Source: CAKOSP01 sp964369625
GTDB lineage: Bacteria > Bacillota_I > Bacilli_A > RF39 > UBA660
Direction of reading: 5' to 3'
NCBI GenBank assembly: GCA_964369625.1
Contig: CAYJFC010000006.1
Location: forward strand, 1-51,635
DNA: 51,635 bases
The position numbers were made by a program, and so were the translations under genes. How positions within the stretch are numbered: the stretch's first letter is position 1; each line of letters starts with the position of its first letter. A model generated the notes under the pieces. The model was not told the DNA's origin. It did no database searches and was given only the letters and a program-made list of their open reading frames with translations. Below, piece after piece: positions 26,710 to 34,915 of the stretch.

Positions 26710-27266
26710 AAATTACTTAAAAGATCATCTTTTTTCATTGTAGAGTATCCTTTGATACCTTTTTCTTTAGCTATTTCTTTAAGTTCAGCTAATGTCTTAC
26801 TTGATAAATCTTCTTTAACTTCTTTTTTTGCTGATTCCTTTTTAGGTGCAGCTTCTTTTTTAGGAGCAGTTTCTTTTTTTGCACTAACTTTTGGTGCTTT
26901 AATTTCTTCTCCTGCTAAAGCTTTTTTAGAAATTTCAACAATAGCAGTAAATCCTTTTGGATCTGCTATAGCCATTTCAGATAACATTTTTCTATTAAGT
27001 TCAACACCTGCTTTTGCAAGTCCATTAATAAATTTAGAATAACTCATATCATTTTCACGACATGCTGCATTAATTCTTGTAATCCAAAGTTTTCTAAAGT
27101 TTCTTTTATTTACTCTTCTATCTCTATAAGCATATTGTCCTGAATGAAACACTTGCTCTTGAGCTGTTTTGTATAATCTATGTTTACTACCAAAGTACCC
27201 TTTAGCTTCTTTTAGAACTTTACGTCTTCTAGTTTTAGAAACAGTTCCACCTTTAACTCTTGTCAT
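26703..27266 (-). CDS. rplT: 50S ribosomal protein bL20 with C-terminal Rho_N/SAP-like extension
   Basis: Residues 1-119 are a normal bL20 (RRRKVLKEAKGYFGSK, YRDRRVNKRNFRKLWITRIN, then NGLAKAGVELNRKML). Usual bL20 length is about 118, but this protein has 187 residues. After residue 120 comes an Ala/Lys/Glu/Pro linker with repeated KKE and APKKE units (about 125-152). Residues 155-187 (LSSKTLAELKEIAKEKG, then YSTMKKDDLLSNLK) look like the helix-extended loop-helix of Rho N-terminal or SAP domains, which bind nucleic acid. The frame is continuous and ends at the shared terminator, so the tail is not an assembly error. bL20 helps 50S assembly and represses its own operon in Bacillota. Confidence 0.95.
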   Translation of the reverse strand: MTRVKGGTVSKTRRRKVLKEAKGYFGSKHRLYKTAQEQVFHSGQYAYRDRRVNKRNFRKLWITRINAACRENDMSYSKFINGLAKAGVELNRKMLSEMAIADPKGFTAIVEISKKALAGEEIKAPKVSAKKETAPKKEAAPKKESAKKEVKEDLSSKTLAELKEIAKEKGIKGYSTMKKDDLLSNLK

Positions 27267-27279
27267 ATTCTACACCACC

Positions 27280-27474
27280 TTAGATAACAGATTTTAATCT
27301 GCTAGTTTCTCCTTTACTTAATACTTGTGTTCCTCTTCTTTGACGAACTTGTTTTGCGCTGTCTTTACCAGTTTTGTGATTTCCACCACTCATTTTAGCA
27401 ACTACAGAACCATTTTTTTTCTTTTTTAACACTTTGCTTGAAGCTTTGTGTGTTTTTTGTTTACATTTTGCCAT
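27280..27474 (-). CDS. rpmI: 50S ribosomal protein bL35
   Basis: A 64-residue, lysine-rich protein in the standard middle position of infC-rpmI-rplT. The sequence is divergent from textbook bL35 at both ends (starts MAKCKQKTHKASSKVLKKKKNGS, ends SKGETSRLKSVI) but the KTHKASSK region and length match. It begins 18 bases after infC stops and ends 13 bases before rplT. The call rests mostly on size, composition and position. Confidence 0.9.
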   Translation of the reverse strand: MAKCKQKTHKASSKVLKKKKNGSVVAKMSGGNHKTGKDSAKQVRQRRGTQVLSKGETSRLKSVI

Positions 27475-27492
27475 ACTACAAATTTTCCTTTC

Positions 27493-28038
27493 TTATTTAT
27501 CCTTCTTAGGGGCTAATAACATATGCATTTGTCTGCCTTCCATTTTGGGAGCAGATTCTACTGTTGAATATTCTGACAATTCATCAGCAAATTTTAAAAG
27601 AACTTCTTCACCTAATTCAGGGCGAGCCATTTCTCTTCCACGGAATCTAATAAAACCTTTTATTTTATGCCCTTTTTGTAAATATTCAGCAGCATTTTTT
27701 TTACGAGTATTAAAATCTCCAATATCTATTCTTACAGATAAACGATATTCCTTTACTTCCTTATTAGACTCACGTTGTTTTTTTTGAGCTTCTTTCATTT
27801 TCTTTTGTTTTTCGTATTTAAACTTATTATAATCCATTATTTTAGCTACTGCTGGTGTACTATTTTCACTCATTAATACTAAGTCTAGTCCAGCATATCC
27901 AGCTAATGTTAATGCATCATTTAGTTTTTTTAAACCCATCTTTTCTCCATTTGGGCCAATAACCATCATTTCAGATACGCGAATATTTTCATTAACCGCA
28001 TTATCATTATTGTTATTGTTATTATACTTATTTGCTAT
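27493..28038 (-). CDS. infC: Translation initiation factor IF-3, probably starting at AUA
   Basis: About 181 residues with both IF-3 domains: the N-terminal VNENIRVSEMMVIGPNGEKMG with YAGLDLVLMSENSTPAVAKIMDY, a lysine-rich linker, and the C-terminal RGREMARPELG region. No ATG is near the expected start. GGAGGTG (28045-28051) is followed six bases later by ATA (28036-28038), which reads ATA-GCA-AAT-AAG. Upstream GTG codons lie inside the ribosome site itself. IF-3 genes classically use AUU/AUC/AUA starts, so that IF-3 can reject its own mRNA. I therefore take AUA as the start. It leads the infC-rpmI-rplT operon behind an attenuator leader. Confidence 0.95.
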   Translation of the reverse strand: MANKYNNNNNNDNAVNENIRVSEMMVIGPNGEKMGLKKLNDALTLAGYAGLDLVLMSENSTPAVAKIMDYNKFKYEKQKKMKEAQKKQRESNKEVKEYRLSVRIDIGDFNTRKKNAAEYLQKGHKIKGFIRFRGREMARPELGEEVLLKFADELSEYSTVESAPKMEGRQMHMLLAPKKDK

Positions 28039-28059
28039 GTTAAGCACCTCCACTTTAAA

Positions 28060-28175
28060 TTAAAAAGGTAGAGTAAAACCCCACCTTAAAAAACATAAAA
28101 ATTAAATTCTTAGGTTTTTTACCCATTACTTATACGTAATCAGGTGGATATAAATCGCTTTCCTTTTTAATAACA
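28060..28175 (-). ncRNA. L20-type leader of the infC operon with attenuator
   Basis: The leader of about 115 bases between the promoter and infC ends in a clear intrinsic terminator at 28065-28087: AAGGTGGGG/CTCTACCTT, nine pairs including G-U, loop TTTTA, then TTTTT. An attenuator in front of infC-rpmI-rplT is the known arrangement for L20 feedback control in Bacillota. Upstream, the segment with GGATATAAATCGCTTTCC complement could form the competing structure, but I could not fold it fully. Confidence 0.7.
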
Positions 28176-28180
28176 ATCAT

Positions 28181-28210
28181 ATTTTACTACATAAATGTAT
28201 GTTTTGTCAA
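28181..28210 (-). promoter_or_regulatory. SigA-type promoter of infC-rpmI-rplT
   Basis: TTGACA (28205-28210) and TAAAAT (28181-28186) on the minus strand with an 18-base spacer. The -35 box lies just outside the asnB stop region. Confidence 0.65.
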
Positions 28211-28212
28211 CA

Positions 28213-29784
28213 CTATTTACCACTATCTTTATAATTTGATAGTACTCTTGCTGAAGGGTCATCTACTTTACAACCCTCCCATTTACTATTAGGCATCCAA
28301 TAATCAATTATAAGATCTGCTTTATTTGGATAATATTTTTCAAATATTTCTCTATACATCAAAGATTCTTTAGTAAATGGTTTTCTGTAAGAATATTTAC
28401 TACTTAATTTTTCAAATTCTTCATTTGTATATAAATTATCAGCATATTCTTTTATAATGTCTACTAAAGAATGTCCTACTGCATCAGAAAACGCAGCCTT
28501 TTCTCTAAATAATATTGAATCAGGTAAATAATCTCCTTCAAATGCTTTACGAAGTAAGTATTTGCCCTGATGATAATTATTCATTTTTAATTTTGGGTCA
28601 ATGCTTAGTACGTAGTCTACAAATTTTAAATCTGCAAAAGGTACTCTAGCTTCAATGCTGTTTGCAGAAATAGATCTATCAGCCCTTAGAACATCATACA
28701 TATATAGTTCTTTAATTCTTTTTTCACTTTCTTTTTGAAACTCTTCTTTGTTTGGAGCAAAATCAGTATATTTATATCCAAAAAGCTCATCACTTACTTC
28801 ACCGGTTAAAAGTACTTTTATATCTGTATTTTCTTTTATCCATTTACAAAGTAAATACATTCCTACACTTGCTCTTATTGTAGTAATATCCCAAGTTTCT
28901 AAATAACCAATTACTTCATCTATGGAATTTAAAACATCTTCTTTATTTATAATAACTTCGGTATGCTCTGAATCAATATAATCTGCTACTATTTTGGCAT
29001 ATTTCAAGTCTATAGCATCAGTATCCATTCCTATAGCAAAGGTTTTAATTTTTTTCCCTAAATGCTTTCTTGCAATAGAGCAGACCAAACTAGAATCAAG
29101 TCCACCACTTAATAAGAATCCAAGTGGTACATCAGAATCTAATCTTTTTATAATACCATCTGTTAAATACTTATTTATATTTATATATATAGCCTTATGA
29201 TCATCGCTTATAATTTGTGCATCAGTAACGTCATTATATTTGTAAAATTTCCCTTTATAATAATATGTACCAGGTTCAAAAACATATACATCATTACATA
29301 AATCTATTAATGCTTTAGCCTCACTTGCAAACATTATATTATTATTACTTTTCTCGTAACCATAAAAAAGTGGTCTAATTCCAATTGGATCTCTTCCAGC
29401 AATAAATTCTTTTCCATCATATAAAACCATTGTATATTCAGCATCTAGCATTTTAAACATATCAAAACCATATTTCTCAAACATCGGTATTAATATTTCA
29501 CAATCCGATTCACTTTTAAACTTAATTCCATCTTTAATAAGTTCTTCTTTAATTTTTCTAAATCCATAAATTTCACCATTACAAATACATATTTTATCAC
29601 CTTTAACAAAAGGCTGCATTCCACTTATTTGCGGGCCCATAATTGAAAGTCTATGAAATCCAAATATAGCATTATCAGTTTCAATTATATTACTCATATC
29701 AGGTCCACGATGAATTATTTTATCAAATCCTTTCTTAAATATTTCTAAATCTTGTTTTTGTGTACTTACTAAAAATCCACACAT
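28213..29784 (-). CDS. asnB: Asparagine synthase (glutamine-hydrolysing)
   Basis: A 523-residue class II amidotransferase. The N-terminal glutaminase begins MCGFLVS with the catalytic Cys2 and shows FHRLSIMG, CICNGEIYG and SDCEILIPMF. The synthetase half has the PP-loop LLSGGLDSSLV (about 225-235), EVSDELFGY and YHQGKYLLRKAFEG. It makes asparagine from aspartate, ATP and glutamine. GGAGGATAT precedes the ATG. A complete T-box leader with an AAC specifier lies directly upstream, so expression should rise when tRNA-Asn is uncharged. That independent cue supports the product call. Length is close to E. coli AsnB. Confidence 0.96.
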   Translation of the reverse strand: MCGFLVSTQKQDLEIFKKGFDKIIHRGPDMSNIIETDNAIFGFHRLSIMGPQISGMQPFVKGDKICICNGEIYGFRKIKEELIKDGIKFKSESDCEILIPMFEKYGFDMFKMLDAEYTMVLYDGKEFIAGRDPIGIRPLFYGYEKSNNNIMFASEAKALIDLCNDVYVFEPGTYYYKGKFYKYNDVTDAQIISDDHKAIYININKYLTDGIIKRLDSDVPLGFLLSGGLDSSLVCSIARKHLGKKIKTFAIGMDTDAIDLKYAKIVADYIDSEHTEVIINKEDVLNSIDEVIGYLETWDITTIRASVGMYLLCKWIKENTDIKVLLTGEVSDELFGYKYTDFAPNKEEFQKESEKRIKELYMYDVLRADRSISANSIEARVPFADLKFVDYVLSIDPKLKMNNYHQGKYLLRKAFEGDYLPDSILFREKAAFSDAVGHSLVDIIKEYADNLYTNEEFEKLSSKYSYRKPFTKESLMYREIFEKYYPNKADLIIDYWMPNSKWEGCKVDDPSARVLSNYKDSGK

Positions 29785-29799
29785 ATATCCTCCTTCTTC

Positions 29800-30064
29800 A
29801 CAGTCAATAAAAAAACAGTTATTCGTTCCTTATATAAGGGACGAATAACTGTGAATATATCCGCGGTGCCACCCAAATTGCTCTTTAAGCCACTTTCAGT
29901 TCCAACAAACCTATTAATTGATAACGGATTAATTCCGGCTTAGTCTACTATATTTCGGTAAGCAACTCCAAAGTGTTATTCACATAATTTAATTTATTAA
30001 GTTTCCACTATCCTTAATTCTCTATAAAATCAATATTATATTACTTCTCTTTTTCTAAGTTATT
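29800..30064 (-). ncRNA. T-box leader of asnB (Asn specifier)
   Basis: The conserved T-box GGGTGGCACCGCGG is at 29861-29874 on the minus strand. A long terminator hairpin follows (29811-29852, ACAGTTATTCGT and its complement, then eight T). The probable specifier AAC (29975-29977) is followed by ACTTTGGAG, the same context seen in the leuS T-box of this window. AAC decodes Asn, matching asnB. Uncharged tRNA-Asn should favour the antiterminator. Confidence 0.92.
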
Positions 30065-30070
30065 AAATAA

Positions 30071-30099
30071 ATTATAATTTATTATATGATTAATGTCAA
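30071..30099 (-). promoter_or_regulatory. Consensus SigA promoter of the asnB T-box transcript
   Basis: TTGACA (30094-30099) and TATAAT (30071-30076) on the minus strand with a 17-base spacer: a perfect consensus. Confidence 0.75.
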
Positions 30100-30109
30100 T
30101 AACTTATAA

Positions 30110-32248
30110 CTATTTGGTTTTTGAATCATTAGATGAATTTATTTTAAACTTAAGTTCAAGTAATGTTTGCTCTACAAAATAAGATTTATTTTCATAACTT
30201 TCAACTAATGATATATAATAAGTTCCTAAATTTTTATCATATGCCTCAAAGCTTTTATCAGCTATAAAAAGAGCACACAAAAGTTTTTGTTCTGTATTTA
30301 AATTTTTTATTGAACAAGCATTTTCCAATGTTTTACCTTTCAAAATCAAATTATAAATTTCTGTATATTTATCAACATCATAAACTGATCTAGCAGTATT
30401 ACCTTGTATGTCATTTTTAAGATTTAACATCATATTCTTGTATTCATTTTGCAATTTTATATCGTTAGTTAATTCAATTGCCACTTTTAAAAAATATATA
30501 GCATTAAATTTATTTTTTAATTTTATATAAGTCAACCCTATTTTAGCTAACAAATTTCCTTCTAAATCACTTGAATAATATATTTCTAAATATTTTTCTA
30601 AAGCATTCTTATAATTACCATTTAAATAATTATTATCTGCATCACCTAACAAAAAATTTATTTCGTTTAAATTTTTAATAGTTTTTTGTTTTTTTATAAC
30701 TATTTTTTTGTTATCATCTCCAATTATATAATATGATAATGAAGGCAATTTATCTAAGTAAGATATTAATAATTTTTGGGTTATTATGTCAAATGGGTTT
30801 AATACAATAATTTCTTTTGAATTTATTTGATATAATTTTCTTTTTAAATAATCTAAACTTTTATTATTTTCACCAATTTGATTTAAGTTATATAATTCAT
30901 AATTAATTTGCAACTCACTAGCATCACATTTAGTATGTTTTTTTATAGATGCTGTTTTAACTATTTCTAAATACATTTGAGCTAAATCTACATTGTTATT
31001 AAATAATGAATATTCGAATTTATTAATATAATAGGCTACATTAAATGTGTAATTATTTGAATTTAATGAATTTAATATATTTTTTGTTTTTGTAAAGTCA
31101 TTATTATTTTCTCTGATTTCAATATTTATTAAAGTATAAACTAAATAACTATATTCTGATTTATTTATTATTTTTAAATATTTTTCAACTTCTTCATTTG
31201 CTATATCAAATTTTCTTCTTTTTAATGCATCAATTATATCATTTGATGCAACTATTATTTTAGGATTTTTTTTATGTAAATTATTAATTTCTATTAAAAG
31301 AGAATAAATCATATTTTCGTTTTCTTTTACATTTTCTATTTCTATTTTTTCAGTTTGCATAGTTAAAGCAACAGCAAAATTTTTATCTCGAAGTGCATCT
31401 GTTACTGAACGATAAACTTTATTTTCATTATAATATATTTTTTTACTAGGGTCATTTGTTAAAATTTCTTCTAATAATATATTTAATTGAAGTTCAAATG
31501 GACTTAATTTCTTTTCACATTTAAGTTCCATTAACATTTTTAAAGCCTCTCGATACTTCTTATTTTTTATATAATTAGTAATAACCATTTTTCTTTTATT
31601 AACAATATCGGCATTAATTAAAATTAATTTTTTAAGTAGTATATCAACAGTAAAAAAATCTTTTCCAATTTCATAAATTTCTTTTAGTTCACTATTGGCT
31701 ACAGTAAAATCATTTTTTAACACATTCAAATATATACTATTACGCTGTTTTTCATTAGTGATTCCTATAGGATTATAATAGTCATTTAAAGATATTGTTT
31801 TTAAGTAATTTTCATATTTTTCTGGTAACTCTATAGCTTTAGAAAATAAATTTAATAGTATATTGTAATCACACAATTTAAAATTACCAGTATTTTTATA
31901 ATCAACAAAATATTTAAATGCCTCTTTATATTTTCCCAATTTCAAATGACTATAAATCATCACAAATAAATACTTAGAATTATTTGGATTAATTGAGTAA
32001 CAAGTTTGATAACAAATTTCTACTTTGTCATAGTTTTCTTCTTGTAATAATTTAGAAGCATATTCATCTAATTTATTATCGTCAACAAATTTATATTCCC
32101 CTCGTTTTAGTTTAATAACAGTTCCGTCTTCAACTAATTCGTTAATACCTCTAGAATTAAAATTACAGTCATGTAATTCTTTAGTAGTTAACTTTTTTAA
32201 ACAAATTACTTTTTCCAATAATCTATATAGTTTTTGTTCTTTATTCAT
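30110..32248 (-). CDS. Large TPR-like repeat protein with N-terminal winged-helix domain
   Basis: A 712-residue cytoplasmic protein. Residues 1-56 look like a winged helix: KKLTTKELHDCNFNSRGINELVEDGTVIKLKRGEYKF, in two parts, which recalls the N-terminal domain of AbiEi-type antitoxins. The rest is helical, with weak TPR-like pairs (NYDKVEICYQTCYSINPNN; GKYKEAFKYFVDYKN; GNYKNALEKYLEIYYSSD; KFNAIYFLKVAIEL). No enzymatic motif is visible. It is very rich in Asn, Lys and Ile, like other fast-evolving proteins here. It stands alone between thrS and the asnB leader, on the same strand. A sensor-regulator that binds DNA and a partner protein is possible but unproved. Confidence 0.7.
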   Translation of the reverse strand: MNKEQKLYRLLEKVICLKKLTTKELHDCNFNSRGINELVEDGTVIKLKRGEYKFVDDNKLDEYASKLLQEENYDKVEICYQTCYSINPNNSKYLFVMIYSHLKLGKYKEAFKYFVDYKNTGNFKLCDYNILLNLFSKAIELPEKYENYLKTISLNDYYNPIGITNEKQRNSIYLNVLKNDFTVANSELKEIYEIGKDFFTVDILLKKLILINADIVNKRKMVITNYIKNKKYREALKMLMELKCEKKLSPFELQLNILLEEILTNDPSKKIYYNENKVYRSVTDALRDKNFAVALTMQTEKIEIENVKENENMIYSLLIEINNLHKKNPKIIVASNDIIDALKRRKFDIANEEVEKYLKIINKSEYSYLVYTLINIEIRENNNDFTKTKNILNSLNSNNYTFNVAYYINKFEYSLFNNNVDLAQMYLEIVKTASIKKHTKCDASELQINYELYNLNQIGENNKSLDYLKRKLYQINSKEIIVLNPFDIITQKLLISYLDKLPSLSYYIIGDDNKKIVIKKQKTIKNLNEINFLLGDADNNYLNGNYKNALEKYLEIYYSSDLEGNLLAKIGLTYIKLKNKFNAIYFLKVAIELTNDIKLQNEYKNMMLNLKNDIQGNTARSVYDVDKYTEIYNLILKGKTLENACSIKNLNTEQKLLCALFIADKSFEAYDKNLGTYYISLVESYENKSYFVEQTLLELKFKINSSNDSKTK

Positions 32249-32317
32249 TTTATCCCTGCTTTCAAATGTTTTTTTTACTATAACATAAAAATTATTATTT
32301 AGTATATAATTTCATAA

Positions 32318-32346
32318 AAAAAGAAATAAAATTCATTATTTCTTTA
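32318..32346 (-). terminator. Terminator of thrS
   Basis: On the minus strand AAGAAATAA/TTATTTCTT with a six-base loop, followed by T6-7. The last two Lys codons and stop of thrS form the 5' arm. Confidence 0.75.
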
Positions 32347-34090
32347 ATTTAATAGTCTCTTTTAAATATTTTACAAAATCTTCTTGAGACATACTAGTTG
32401 TATCACTATTTCCAAGTAATCTAAATGAAATAGTATTTTCATCTACTTCTTTTTGTCCTAAAATAATAGTAATAGGATTTTTAGATAATTGACTTTCTCT
32501 CATTTTATAAGATAATTTTTCATTTCTATCATCAAGTTCTACCCTGATGTCTTCTTCATTTAATAATTTATATACATCTTTTGCATAAGACAAATGATAT
32601 TCGTTATTAACTGGTATGATATTTACTTGAGTTGGGGCAAGCCATAATGGGAATGCTCCGCGATACTGCTCTAGTAGAATTGATATTAATCTCTCATAAG
32701 TTGATATTAATCCTCTATGAATCATAACAGGTCTTACTCTTTGATTATTTTCATCAACATATGTTAAATCAAATTTATCTGGCAACAAGAAATCTAATTG
32801 AATTGTAGCAAATGTTATAATTTTACCCGTAACTGTTTTTACTTGAATATCAATTTTAGGACCATAAAATGCTGCTTCTCCAATCATTTCTTTATATTCA
32901 ACATTCATTTTATTTAAAGTATTTCTAACAGCATCTTCTGCTTTTTTCCATAGTTTTTCGTCATGATGATATTTCTCTAAATCATTTGCATCATGAAGTG
33001 CAAGTTCTATATAATCTATTTCAATTTTTAAATCTTTTATTGCTCTATTAACTAGCTTAAATGCTTTTTCAATTTCATCTTCAATTTGATCTGGTCTTAT
33101 AAATAAATGAGCATCTGTAAGGTTCATAGCTCTAACTCTTTCAAGTCCAGATAATCCTCCACTAGCTTCCCATCTATGCATGATTACATTTTCTGATAAT
33201 CTAAGTGGTAAATCTCTATAACTTCTTAGTTCGGATTTATAAATTAAACAGTGATGAGGGCAACTCATTGGTCTTAAAACCATTTCTTCACCATCATCAG
33301 AAGTCATTTCAGGAAACATCCCTTCTTTATAATGTTCCCAGTGCCCTGATGTTTCATATAACCATCTAGTACCTACTATAGGCGTTGATACAAACTCATA
33401 ACCATCCTCTTTTTGAATTTTATAAGCATAATCTTCTAAAACTTTACGAAGTTCTACACCTTTAGGAAGCCAAAAAACTAAACCTTGTCCTGCTTCTTGC
33501 ACTAGGGTAAATATTTTTAAATCCTTACCAATTTTTCTATGATCTCTTTCTTTTAAATCTTCTAAATATTCTAAATGTTTAGTTAAATCTTCTTCGTTTG
33601 TAAAACAAATGCCATAAACTCTTTGAAGTACTTTATTATTTTTATCTCCTTTAAAATATGCTCCTGAACATTTTAATAGTTTAAAATATTTTAATTCTTT
33701 AACTGTTTGAACATGTGGACCACGGCATAAATCTGTAAATTCTCCCTGTGAATATGCTGTAATAATTTCATCGTCTGAAAAACTATTTATTAAATCAATT
33801 TTATATTCATCACCTGAAAACAATTCTAAAGCTTCACTTTTAGATAATTCTTTTCGAATAATTTTTTTACCATCTTTTGATATTTTTTTCATTTCTTTTT
33901 CTATTTTTGAAAAATCATCTTCAGTAATTTTATCATCACCTAAATCTATATCATAGTAAAAACCTTCTTCAATAACTGGTCCTACCCAAAATTTAGCATT
34001 TGGATATAATCTTTTAATAGCTTGTGCTAACATATGAGCACAACTATGATTAATAACACTTAACTTTTCATCTTCTTTAATATTTATCAT
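32336..34090 (-). CDS. thrS: Threonine-tRNA ligase lacking the TGS domain
   Basis: A 584-residue class II synthetase starting at MINIKEDEK (ATG 34088-34090, AGGAGG eight bases upstream); the longer open frame runs into the leader and is not used. The N2 editing domain is present with the zinc-like HSCAH motif (about residue 15), followed by FWVGPVIEEGFYYDID. The catalytic core shows motif 2 (MSCPHHCLIY, RLSENVIMHRWEASGG) and motif 3 (HRGLISTYERLISILLEQ), then the anticodon domain (LAPTQVNIIPV). B. subtilis ThrS has about 60 further N-terminal residues, the TGS domain, absent here. A T-box with an ACU specifier lies upstream and supports the assignment. Confidence 0.96.
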   Translation of the reverse strand: MINIKEDEKLSVINHSCAHMLAQAIKRLYPNAKFWVGPVIEEGFYYDIDLGDDKITEDDFSKIEKEMKKISKDGKKIIRKELSKSEALELFSGDEYKIDLINSFSDDEIITAYSQGEFTDLCRGPHVQTVKELKYFKLLKCSGAYFKGDKNNKVLQRVYGICFTNEEDLTKHLEYLEDLKERDHRKIGKDLKIFTLVQEAGQGLVFWLPKGVELRKVLEDYAYKIQKEDGYEFVSTPIVGTRWLYETSGHWEHYKEGMFPEMTSDDGEEMVLRPMSCPHHCLIYKSELRSYRDLPLRLSENVIMHRWEASGGLSGLERVRAMNLTDAHLFIRPDQIEDEIEKAFKLVNRAIKDLKIEIDYIELALHDANDLEKYHHDEKLWKKAEDAVRNTLNKMNVEYKEMIGEAAFYGPKIDIQVKTVTGKIITFATIQLDFLLPDKFDLTYVDENNQRVRPVMIHRGLISTYERLISILLEQYRGAFPLWLAPTQVNIIPVNNEYHLSYAKDVYKLLNEEDIRVELDDRNEKLSYKMRESQLSKNPITIILGQKEVDENTISFRLLGNSDTTSMSQEDFVKYLKETIKLKK

Positions 34091-34099
34091 TGTAATTCC

Positions 34100-34302
34100 T
34101 CCTAAAATAAAAACCACACACTTGCTTAGGAGCAAATATGCGGTACCATCCTATTTTTTTCTTAATTTGTATAACGGCTTTAACCGGGATTTATTAATCC
34201 TCTTAAAAAGTAGTAATTATTAGTAATATTATTAGTTTACATCAGCCACTAACTTTCTTTAAATATTATTTAATAATCGTGTCTTTTTTCATCGATTTCT
34301 TC
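34100..34302 (-). ncRNA. T-box leader of thrS (Thr specifier)
   Basis: The T-box core AGGATGGTACCGCAT is at 34138-34152 on the minus strand. A 12-pair terminator (34114-34144: CCGCATATTTGC/GCAAGTGTGTGG, several G-U pairs) is followed by TTTTTATTTT. The probable specifier ACT (34212-34214) is followed by ACTTTTTAAG, the same context as in the leuS leader. ACU decodes Thr. Confidence 0.9.
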
Positions 34303-34305
34303 TAA

Positions 34306-34334
34306 ATTATAACACTTATAATATTATATTTCAA
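34306..34334 (-). promoter_or_regulatory. SigA-type promoter of the thrS T-box transcript
   Basis: TTGAAA (34329-34334) and TATAAT (34306-34311) on the minus strand, 17-base spacer. Confidence 0.7.
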
Positions 34335-34341
34335 GTATATA

Positions 34342-34875
34342 TTATTGCTCATTATATATTCCATGTATTTTTTGTAAATCTTCTTCACTTACTGTATTAA
34401 GTATCCAAATATCATTTTCTTTTATTACATTAAATTCTATTTCGTATTTTATTTTATCTGTTACTTCTTTTAAATTATTCAATTTATAATCCATATAAAG
34501 GTGTGAATCATACATTCCTTCTTCATTATAAAATTGATCTGGATTTGTTTTTAAATAATTAGCTGACTCTGATGCTGATTTTTGATAGTCATACACCGTA
34601 ATTTCTACTAAAACAGTTGCATTATCGTTATCATAATTTTCACTTATTATTTCATATTTTAAATCTAAATATTGTTTTTTTAAAATATCGCGGTATAAAT
34701 CACGCTGATTATCTGCTAAATTGCTTTCACTATTCACCACTTCTTCTAAATCAAGCATAACTTCATATTCTAAATCATTATAACTATTTAAATATTTTTC
34801 TACTGGACTTTTTGCAGTACTAACTGCACTACATCCTATAACAAATATTAACAAAAATAATATTATTTTTTTCAT
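34342..34875 (-). CDS. Putative lipoprotein, function unknown
   Basis: A 177-residue protein starting MKKIILFLLIFVIGC (ATG 34873-34875, AGAGG at good distance). The lipobox FVIGC puts the modified Cys at residue 15. The mature part begins with a helical region (SPVEKYLNSYNDLEYEVMLDLEEVV) and has an alternating-strand C-terminus with conserved-looking WILNTV, like NTF2-type or DUF4878-like accessory lipoproteins. It follows the DUF3603-like gene by about 40 bases on the same strand and may be in the same transcript. No function can be stated. Confidence 0.75.
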   Translation of the reverse strand: MKKIILFLLIFVIGCSAVSTAKSPVEKYLNSYNDLEYEVMLDLEEVVNSESNLADNQRDLYRDILKKQYLDLKYEIISENYDNDNATVLVEITVYDYQKSASESANYLKTNPDQFYNEEGMYDSHLYMDYKLNNLKEVTDKIKYEIEFNVIKENDIWILNTVSEEDLQKIHGIYNEQ

Positions 34876-34915
34876 ATATAACCTCTTAATATTATTTTTC
34901 CCTATATTAATCATT

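Noticed and set aside
26752..27042. Plus-strand open frame opposite rplT
   Set aside because: Shadow of the bL20 coding region, produced by its Ala/Lys-rich codons.
34090..34152. A translational T-box in thrS, in which CTCCTAA in the leader masks the AGGAGG ribosome site
   Set aside because: The same stretch forms a 12-pair hairpin followed by TTTTTATTTT, a normal transcription terminator. Masking of the ribosome site is then not needed.
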